From contig CABVBV010000026.1 in the NCBI GenBank assembly GCA_902496595.1, forward strand, positions 1 to 17,859: a stretch of 17,859 nt of DNA, written 5' to 3'. Shown here piece after piece: positions 13,076 through 17,859 of this stretch (position 1 is the first letter of the stretch; each line of letters begins with the position of its first letter). The DNA comes from an uncultured Eubacteriales bacterium (lineage in GTDB: Bacteria > Bacillota > Clostridia > Oscillospirales > Oscillospiraceae). The notes below the pieces were generated by a model. It was given only the letters and a program-made list of their open reading frames with translations, ran no database searches and had not been told where the DNA came from. The translations under genes were made by a program, and so were the position numbers.

Positions 13076-13909
13076 ATGTTCCAGACCGTTTTAAACGCGC
13101 TCAACGAGGGCTTTTTGCAGACGCTGAAGCTCTTTGTCGTGACGCTCGTCGGCTCCATACCCCTGGGGCTAATAATCTGCTTCGGCTCCATGAGCCGCTG
13201 GGCGCCCCTGGGCCTGCCGGGGCGCAGGCTCGCCGCGGGCAAGGCCGCCATCGACAGGCAGCTCGAGGAGGGCGTGGAGCCCATCGTGCAAAAGCGCGTG
13301 CTCTCGCCCGAGCGGGCGAGGAAGAAGAGCCGGAGCCTCGGCTTCTGGTCGAAGCTGCTGCTGGGCTTCCGGCCCATCTCGCTTCTGAGCCGTTTTGTTG
13401 TCTGGGTCATCCGAGGCACTCCGCTCATGCTGCAGCTGCTCATCATTTTCTACATACCCGGCTACATCTTTGAAAAGAACCCCTGGAGCTTTCCGGAGGG
13501 CCGTTTCGCTGCGGCGGCGGTGATGTTTATCGTAAACTACGCCTGCTACTTCTCCGAGATCTACCGCGGCGGCATCCAGGGCGTGCCCCTGGGCCAGCAG
13601 GAGGCAGGGCAGGTGCTCGGCATGACGAAGGGCCAGATCTTCCGCCACGTCACGCTCCTGCAGATGATAAAGCGCATCGTCCCTCCAATGGCGAACGAGA
13701 TCATCACCCTGGTGAAAGACACCTCCCTCGCCCGCATCATCTCCTATCAGGAGGTCATCTGGGCGGGCTACGCCTTCCTCAAGGGCTCGCACGGCTACTC
13801 CGGCCTCATCTGGCCGCTGTTCTTCACGGGTATATACTACCTCATCTTCAACGGCGTCGTCTCCTTCCTGCTCGGCAGGCTGGAGCGGAAGCTCGAGTTC
13901 TTCAGGTAA
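13076..13909 (+). CDS. Amino-acid-type ABC transporter permease (HisM family) with an extra hydrophilic insertion
   Basis: A 277-residue membrane protein. The first membrane segment is about 17-38, later ones about 118-135, 144-160 and 245-268. The RGTPLMLQLL motif (113-122) and the EAA loop that docks the ATPase, EAGQVLGMTKGQIFRHVTLLQ from 176, mark the HisM/GlnP family. Between segment 1 and the RGTP motif lies an unusual basic stretch of about 55-60 residues (about 40-101), where typical members have about 15-20. The start at 13076 follows AGGAGTGG by 13 bases; a GTG at 13052 lacks a ribosome binding site and lies in the hairpin. It is followed 12 bases later by the ATPase gene. Confidence 0.88.
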   Translation: MFQTVLNALNEGFLQTLKLFVVTLVGSIPLGLIICFGSMSRWAPLGLPGRRLAAGKAAIDRQLEEGVEPIVQKRVLSPERARKKSRSLGFWSKLLLGFRPISLLSRFVVWVIRGTPLMLQLLIIFYIPGYIFEKNPWSFPEGRFAAAAVMFIVNYACYFSEIYRGGIQGVPLGQQEAGQVLGMTKGQIFRHVTLLQMIKRIVPPMANEIITLVKDTSLARIISYQEVIWAGYAFLKGSHGYSGLIWPLFFTGIYYLIFNGVVSFLLGRLERKLEFFR

Positions 13910-13921
13910 GGAGGCGCGGCA

Positions 13922-14701
13922 ATGTCGATACTGGAAGTCAAACACCTTGAAAAACACTTCGACAAGACGAAGGTCTTGAACGACATCAGCTTCACGCTGG
14001 AGCAGGGCCAGGCTCTCTCCATCATCGGCTCCTCCGGCTCGGGCAAAACGACGCTGCTCAGATGCCTCAACTTCCTCGAGGCCCCGGACAGCGGCTCCAT
14101 CTCCGTAAACGGGGAGACGCTCTTCGACGCGGACATCCCCGAGACCAGGCGGGAAGCCGACGTGAGAAAGAAGCGGCTGCACTTCGGCCTGGTGTTCCAG
14201 AGCTTCAACCTCTTTCCCCAGTACACCGCGCTCGGGAACGTCACGCTCGCGAGCCGGCTGCTGGCGAAGGAGCGGCCGGACTTCAAGCAGAACAAGAAGG
14301 CCATCTATGACGCCATCGACAAGGAGGGCCTCGAGCTGCTCGATTCGATGGGCCTCTCCGACCGCAGGGGCCACTATCCGCACCAGCTCTCCGGCGGGCA
14401 GCAGCAGCGCGTCGCGATAGCCCGGGCGCTCGCCCTGCACCCGGACATCCTCTGCTTCGACGAGCCGACCAGCGCCCTCGACCCGGAGCTCACCGGAGAG
14501 GTGCTCCGAGTCATCCGCGAGCTCGCAGAGCGGAAGACGACCATGATAATCGTCACCCACGAGATGCACTTCGCAAAGGAGGTCTCCGACAGCGTCATCT
14601 TCATGGACGGCGGCTTCATCGTCGAGCAGGGCGGCCCGGAGATAATCGACAACCCGCAGATGGAGAGGACGAGGAAGTTCCTCTCCAGCTACGGGCAGTG
14701 A
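13922..14701 (+). CDS. Amino-acid-type ABC transporter ATP-binding protein (GlnQ/HisP family)
   Basis: A 259-residue ATPase energising the uptake system with the preceding permease. Walker A GSSGSGKTT is at 36-44, the Q-loop is in VFQSFNLFPQYTALGN (from 91), the signature LSGGQQQR starts at 156, the Walker B CFDEPTSALDPELTGEV is near 178-194, and the switch His is in VTHEMHFA (His213). VFQSFNLFP and SALDPE are diagnostic of polar-amino-acid ATPases. It is slightly longer than the family norm (about 240), owing to a charged insert after NGETLF (about 70-87) and a Lys/Glu-rich stretch near 115-137. The ribosome binding site is GGAGG just after the permease stop. A terminator lies 56 bases downstream. 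Confidence 0.95.
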   Translation: MSILEVKHLEKHFDKTKVLNDISFTLEQGQALSIIGSSGSGKTTLLRCLNFLEAPDSGSISVNGETLFDADIPETRREADVRKKRLHFGLVFQSFNLFPQYTALGNVTLASRLLAKERPDFKQNKKAIYDAIDKEGLELLDSMGLSDRRGHYPHQLSGGQQQRVAIARALALHPDILCFDEPTSALDPELTGEVLRVIRELAERKTTMIIVTHEMHFAKEVSDSVIFMDGGFIVEQGGPEIIDNPQMERTRKFLSSYGQ

Positions 14702-14756
14702 GCGGAGAATTTACAAATTTCCACTTGAATGTGGCTGTCGAATATAATACTATTAT

Positions 14757-14787
14757 GGTTGCGTCCCACGCGGGCGCAGCCATTTTT
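14757..14787 (+). terminator. Hairpin with U-tract between the ATPase and SBP2 genes
   Basis: GGTTGCG (14757-14763) pairs with CGCAGCC (14775-14781), continued by CCC/GGG inside, loop ACGC, with one bulged T. ATTTTT follows, then AAATTT. This looks like an intrinsic terminator or attenuator that could reduce SBP2 expression relative to the first three genes. A perfect TATAAT lies at 14743-14748 but has no clear -35 partner. Confidence 0.65.
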
Positions 14788-14811
14788 AAATTTCGAGGGG
14801 CTGAGGCCGGG

Positions 14812-15606
14812 GTGAAACGTAAAATCAAATATCTGGCGCTGGCGCTGGTTTTGTGCCTCATGCTGCCGCTGTCCGGCTGCGGTAAGATATCGGGCCGGTA
14901 CAGGATACTGGAAACGCTCGAAACGCAGTCGTTCTCCATAGGCTTCCGCGACGGTGACTACGTGCAGTACTACGTCGAGGCGGCGCTCAAGGTGCTCGCT
15001 GCGGACGGCACGGTGCAGCGTCTCGCCATGCAGTGGTTCGGCGAGGACAAGACCAGCTTCTCCAAGGACATCGACGCGCTCGAGAAGGTCGGCACCGCCG
15101 CGCCGAGGACGCTGCTGGTCGGAGCGGACACCGACGTCTTCCCCATGAGCTACATGGAAAACGGCAATTACACGGGCTTCGACGTCGAGCTGGCCAGAGA
15201 AGTGTGCAGCCGCCTGGGCTGGGATATCAAGTTCATCTCCATCAAGGCCGAGAACGCCTATGTGGAGCTCTCCAGCGGCAACATTGACGTCGCCTGGGGC
15301 GGCCTCGTGCTCGATAACTCCGAGGGCACGTTCGAGACCCTCTCCCCCTACCTCTCGAACGACATCGTGCTCGTGACCCTCGCCGACGGGGGCGCAAAGA
15401 CCCTCCGGGGCCTGAACGGTCAGAGCCTCGGCATCACCACCGAGAGCAAGTTCATCGAAGCGCTCTCCGCAGACGAGAAGCTCATGAACCGCTTCGACCA
15501 GATAAAGCGCCTCACCGGCGGTACCAAGGCCCTGCTGGACGCGCTGACGAGCCGTCAGGTCGACGCTGTTATCGTCTACAGCATCTCCCTCGCCTACTAC
15601 GGCTGA
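14812..15606 (+). CDS. Second family-3 substrate-binding lipoprotein, SBP2, with circularly permuted domain order
   Basis: A 264-residue product from a GTG start at 14812 (GAGGGGCTGAGGCCGGG upstream). The basic N terminus and lipobox LPLSGC give Cys23 as lipidation site. Residues about 41-79 (SFSIGFRDGDY ... AADGTVQRLAMQWFGED) match the segment that normally ends family-3 proteins; compare SBP1 residues 243-281. After a linker (about 80-97), the usual beginning follows: TLLVGADTDVFPMSY, GFDVELAREVCSRLGW (122-137), SSGNIDVAWGGLVLD, then lobe 2 LNGQSLGITTESK and RQVDAVIVYSISLAYYG at the stop. The protein ends where the terminal segment would start, and a terminator follows 10 bases later. Tyr256 stands at the usual ligand-binding Asp, and no TxER Arg is present. 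Confidence 0.88.
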   Translation: MKRKIKYLALALVLCLMLPLSGCGKISGRYRILETLETQSFSIGFRDGDYVQYYVEAALKVLAADGTVQRLAMQWFGEDKTSFSKDIDALEKVGTAAPRTLLVGADTDVFPMSYMENGNYTGFDVELAREVCSRLGWDIKFISIKAENAYVELSSGNIDVAWGGLVLDNSEGTFETLSPYLSNDIVLVTLADGGAKTLRGLNGQSLGITTESKFIEALSADEKLMNRFDQIKRLTGGTKALLDALTSRQVDAVIVYSISLAYYG

Positions 15607-15616
15607 CAGGCAGCAG

Positions 15617-15648
15617 AAAAACACCCGGTCGCATGACCGGGTGTTTTT
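15617..15648. terminator. Bidirectional intrinsic terminator between the ABC operon and the convergent symporter gene
   Basis: A perfect 14-bp stem, AAAAACACCCGGTC (15617-15630) with GACCGGGTGTTTTT (15635-15648), loop GCAT. Both strands end the stem in five U residues. It lies 10 bases after the SBP2 stop and 31 bases after the symporter stop on the other strand. Confidence 0.95.
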
Positions 15649-15679
15649 GCGTTTGCGTTTTGGATTTTGAACTCAGCGA

Positions 15680-17125
15680 TTAAAAGAAGTCGCTGATCTG
15701 GCCGTAGAGCACGAAGGCCATGAGGATGGGAACGACGAACTTGAAGCAGACATTGAAGAAGCCGTAGCCCCAGAACTTGTGGCCGCTCTGCTCGCACTCG
15801 GGGACGACCGCGTTCTTGGTCTTGTAGACCCAGCCGATGAGCACGCTCATCGCCAGGGCGCCGAAGGGCATCAGGATGCCCTCGGAGAGCAGGTCAAAGA
15901 AGTCGAGCCAGCAGTCGACAGCCATCGGAATATCGCCGGTCATGCCGAGGATCTCGTAGGGGGCGGGCAGAGCCGCGTTGCCGCTGCCCAGGGCGTCCAG
16001 TGCGACGGGCAGTCCGACGACGAAGATGAGGCCGGCGGCGATGCAGGTGATCTTCGTGCGGTTCGGCTTGATGCCCTTGTCGATGGCGCGGTCGATACGG
16101 TAGGTGCAGACGACCTCGAGCAGGGAGATGGAGCTCGTCACGGCGGCTATGAACACCAGGAAGTAGAACATGAAGCCGACGAAGCTGCCGAACTCACCCA
16201 TGTTGATGAAGACCTGCTGCATGGAGGCGAACAGAAGTCCCGGGCCGGAATTGTAGTCCACGCCGTAGGCCGCGCAGGCGGGCATGACGGCCATGCCGGC
16301 CATGATGGCGATAAGGGTGTCGCAGGCGGGGATGATGATCGCGTTCTTCTGCAGATTCTCCTTCTTATCAAGGTAGGAGCCGTAGGTTATCATGCAGCCC
16401 ATGCCCAGTGACAAGGAGAAGAACATCTGGCCTGCCGCCGTCTTCAGTACCTTGAGGAAGCCGCTGAAGCTGCTCATGGCGGAGAAGTCGGGCTTGAACA
16501 TGAAGGCGTAGCCCTCTGCCGCGCCGTCCTGGAAGGCTATGTAGACCACGACGAACAGCAGGATGAAGAACAGCGCCGGCATGGCGACGGAGGAGAACTT
16601 CTCGATGCCGCTCTCGACGCCGCCCATGACTATCAGGATGTTGATGATGACGAAGAGCACGTGGAAGAACAGCATCCCGCCGTAGTCATACAGCATATAG
16701 CCGAAGAAGCCGCCGCCCTGCGCCGCGAAGCCGTCGATGCCGACGACCTCGAAGAAGAAGCCGAACATATAGCGCATGACCATGCCGCCGAGGACGTTGT
16801 AGAACGCCAGCAGGCAGAAGCCCGCGATAACGCCCAGGAAGCCGACCCACTTGTGCTTTTTGGAGAACTGCATATACGCGCCGACGGCGCCGCGTCCCGT
16901 CTTGCGGCCCAGCGACAGCTCGCCGAGCATGACAACGCAGCCGACGATGACGACCAGAATGAGGTAGACTATGAGGAAGGCGAAGCCGCCAGTCTTGCCC
17001 ATCTTGTACGGGAAGCCCCAAATGTTGCCCAGACCGACCGCCGAACCGACAGCGGCCATCAGGAAGCCAAAGTTGGAGCCCCATGAACCGCGTTCATGTT
17101 CCATGTGTTGAGATTTTTGATCCAT
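15680..17125 (-). CDS. Sodium-dependent transporter of the neurotransmitter:sodium symporter (NSS) family
   Basis: A 481-residue protein with about 11 hydrophobic segments, the layout of bacterial Tyt1-like NSS members rather than 12-segment LeuT. The first segment holds the family signature NFGFLMAAVGSAVGLGNIWG (18-37), whose unwound part forms the sodium and substrate sites. The usual NIWRFPY is NIWGFPY here, so the gating Arg (Arg30 of LeuT) is Gly37. Likely substrates are amino acids, but the sequence does not say which. The start at 17125 is chosen because GGGAGGG lies 6 bases upstream; a TTG 15 bases earlier overlaps that site. It is monocistronic, convergent with the ABC operon and divergent from the phosphoribosyltransferase gene. 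Confidence 0.93.
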   Translation of the reverse strand: MDQKSQHMEHERGSWGSNFGFLMAAVGSAVGLGNIWGFPYKMGKTGGFAFLIVYLILVVIVGCVVMLGELSLGRKTGRGAVGAYMQFSKKHKWVGFLGVIAGFCLLAFYNVLGGMVMRYMFGFFFEVVGIDGFAAQGGGFFGYMLYDYGGMLFFHVLFVIINILIVMGGVESGIEKFSSVAMPALFFILLFVVVYIAFQDGAAEGYAFMFKPDFSAMSSFSGFLKVLKTAAGQMFFSLSLGMGCMITYGSYLDKKENLQKNAIIIPACDTLIAIMAGMAVMPACAAYGVDYNSGPGLLFASMQQVFINMGEFGSFVGFMFYFLVFIAAVTSSISLLEVVCTYRIDRAIDKGIKPNRTKITCIAAGLIFVVGLPVALDALGSGNAALPAPYEILGMTGDIPMAVDCWLDFFDLLSEGILMPFGALAMSVLIGWVYKTKNAVVPECEQSGHKFWGYGFFNVCFKFVVPILMAFVLYGQISDFF

Positions 17126-17146
17126 TGATTTCCCTCCCAAATTTTA

Positions 17147-17175
17147 ATTATAGCCGGTGCTCGTATCCCGTTTAA
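17147..17175 (-). promoter_or_regulatory. Probable promoter of the NSS symporter gene
   Basis: Minus-strand TATAAT (17147-17152, perfect) with TTAAAC (17170-17175) 17 bases upstream. The -35 box is weak, suggesting help from an activator or a low basal level. The mRNA leader is about 16 bases. Confidence 0.6.
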
Positions 17176-17427
17176 GCGCCGGCTCTCCCAATCCTCGGGA
17201 ATGTATCCCTCACTCCCGTGTTTATACTTTACACCAAAAAAGCGCCGTTTACAAGTCCTTAATTTGTCCGTAAATTTTCTTTATTCAAAATACTCATATA
17301 TCAGCCGACAAATTCTTCATTTTTGTCTATTTTTTGTGCAAGTTGCTCAATTGACTGTCTTTTGTCAAATTTTGCTCCTTTAGCTGGCAAAATCGCTAAA
17401 TTGCTGCGGTGCGGGCTCAAATTGTGC
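17176..17427. other. AT-rich divergent intergenic region, no gene recognised
   Basis: The base composition drops sharply to AT-rich compared with the rest of the window. No protein gene with a ribosome binding site was found; a plus-strand frame near 17201-17383 is hydrophobic but has no support. It contains an inverted repeat, ATTTTGC and GCAAAAT with an 11-base spacer (17369-17393), a CGGGA/TCCCG hairpin around 17197-17219, and repeated TTTTGC and CAAATT words. Probably a regulatory region for both divergent genes. Confidence 0.6.
17369..17393. promoter_or_regulatory. Inverted repeat, candidate operator upstream of the phosphoribosyltransferase gene
   Basis: ATTTTGC (17369-17375) and GCAAAAT (17387-17393) are perfect 7-base arms spaced by 11 bases, about 35 bases upstream of the plus-strand -35 box. 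The regulator is unknown, and it does not resemble the PurR box. Confidence 0.35.
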
Positions 17428-17455
17428 TTGCTTTTGCGGCACATTCCTGTATAAT
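17428..17455 (+). promoter_or_regulatory. Promoter of the phosphoribosyltransferase gene
   Basis: TTGCTT (17428-17433) and TATAAT (17450-17455, perfect) with a 16-base spacer. The leader is about 67 bases and contains a GC-rich palindrome CCGCCCGGGCGG just ahead of the GGGAGGA ribosome binding site. Confidence 0.7.
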
Positions 17456-17528
17456 TAATTAATGTGTTTACAGGAAATGATATGCCGCCGCCCGGGCGGT
17501 CAACACAGATTCTTTGGGAGGAATACAA

Positions 17529-17859
17529 ATGACTTACGAGATGGACGTCGCGGGGCTCAAGCGCCAGCTGCCTCTGTGCCGGGTGACTGACGACCTGTAC
17601 ATAGGCGCCTTCGTCATGTTCGGCGACGTCGAGCTCACGGTACACTGTGCTGCGGAGCTTTTGAAGCGCGCACCGGAGTACGACTACATCATCGCGCCCG
17701 AGGCGAAGGCGATCCCGCTGCTCTACGAGATGGCGAGGCAGTCCGGTGCGGAGAAATACTTCCTGGCCCGCAAGGGCGCCAAGGCCTACATGACCGGCGT
17801 CTTCGAGGTCGAGGTGCGCTCCATCACCACCATGCACATCCAGAAGCTCGTCATCGACA
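17529..17859 (+). CDS. Adenine-phosphoribosyltransferase-like protein, N-terminal 110 residues (3' end outside window)
   Basis: Type I phosphoribosyltransferases move the ribose-phosphate of PRPP to a purine base. The visible N terminus (MTYEMDVAGLKRQLPLCRV) and the segment YDYIIAPEAKAIPLLYEMAR match the APRT-like family, in which P-E-A/S-K-G precedes the base-binding region; LARKGAKAYM and SITTMHIQKLVID follow. The PRPP-binding loop (family form VDDVxSTG) lies beyond the right edge, so activity cannot be judged. ATG 17529 is preceded by GGGAGGAATACAA. Homologues of this length class are often annotated only as purine/adenine phosphoribosyltransferase-like; whether it acts on adenine, xanthine or has a regulatory role is open. 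Confidence 0.82.
   Translation, partial: MTYEMDVAGLKRQLPLCRVTDDLYIGAFVMFGDVELTVHCAAELLKRAPEYDYIIAPEAKAIPLLYEMARQSGAEKYFLARKGAKAYMTGVFEVEVRSITTMHIQKLVID

Noticed and set aside
13169..14569. Long open frame antisense to the permease and ATPase genes (466 codons)
   Set aside because: It mirrors two well-recognised genes, has no ribosome binding site and no recognisable domain.
14698..14811. SBP2 start at the end of the ATPase gene, giving 38 extra residues
   Set aside because: This would place a non-signal sequence before the basic-hydrophobic-lipobox signal peptide and translate through the terminator hairpin; GTG 14812 starts a proper signal peptide.
17201..17383. 60-codon hydrophobic frame in the AT-rich gap
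   Set aside because: No ribosome binding site, and a composition expected from random AT-rich DNA.
1..17859. CRISPR arrays, insertion sequences, tRNA/rRNA genes, phage genes
   Set aside because: No repeat-spacer pattern, transposase, cloverleaf or phage-structural motif was seen on either strand.

Overview
The window reads as chromosomal DNA of a GC-rich, low-complexity-envelope Gram-positive anaerobe, most likely a Clostridia/Oscillospiraceae-type Firmicute. This is inferred from strong AGGAGG-type ribosome binding sites, SigA-like promoters with 16-17 bp spacers, a stand-alone energy-coupling-factor (ECF) transporter module next to truA, two lipobox proteins with the transporter next to them, and a YtrA-type GntR/ABC operon. 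Coding density is high, and nearly all long antisense ORFs are GC-driven shadows.

Left part, minus strand (1-3836). A consensus promoter drives an RlmI-like SAM-dependent RNA methyltransferase, then ecfA1, ecfA2, ecfT and truA (cut by the window edge), all overlapping or nearly so. EcfA1, EcfA2 and EcfT form the shared energising module for vitamin/metal uptake; no substrate-specific S protein is present here. The 3837-4154 gap holds a candidate structured RNA on the plus strand, a 12-bp terminator-like hairpin and a doubtful small ORF. It is followed by a membrane-anchored HtrA/DegP-type protease with its own promoter.

Middle part, minus strand (5795-11967). A GntR/YtrA regulator, an ABC ATPase and a large ABC-2-like membrane protein form a translationally coupled operon that ends in a textbook terminator. 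Upstream of it lies mnmG-mnmA, a compact two-gene operon whose enzymes modify U34 of the same tRNAs (carboxymethylaminomethyl and 2-thio groups). Its promoter lies so close to mnmG that the transcript looks almost leaderless.

Right part. On the plus strand (12044-15648) lies a family-3 amino-acid-type ABC uptake operon: lipoprotein SBP1, permease, ATPase, then a second lipoprotein, SBP2. SBP2 is the most striking object in the window. The segment that normally ends a family-3 binding protein is at its N terminus, and the protein stops where that segment should begin, so it looks circularly permuted. The permease also carries an approximately 55-60 residue hydrophilic insertion after its first membrane segment, and neither binding protein keeps the full set of canonical alpha-amino-acid ligands. 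A bidirectional terminator separates this operon from a convergent NSS-family sodium symporter (minus). An AT-rich divergent promoter region leads to a phosphoribosyltransferase gene cut by the right edge.
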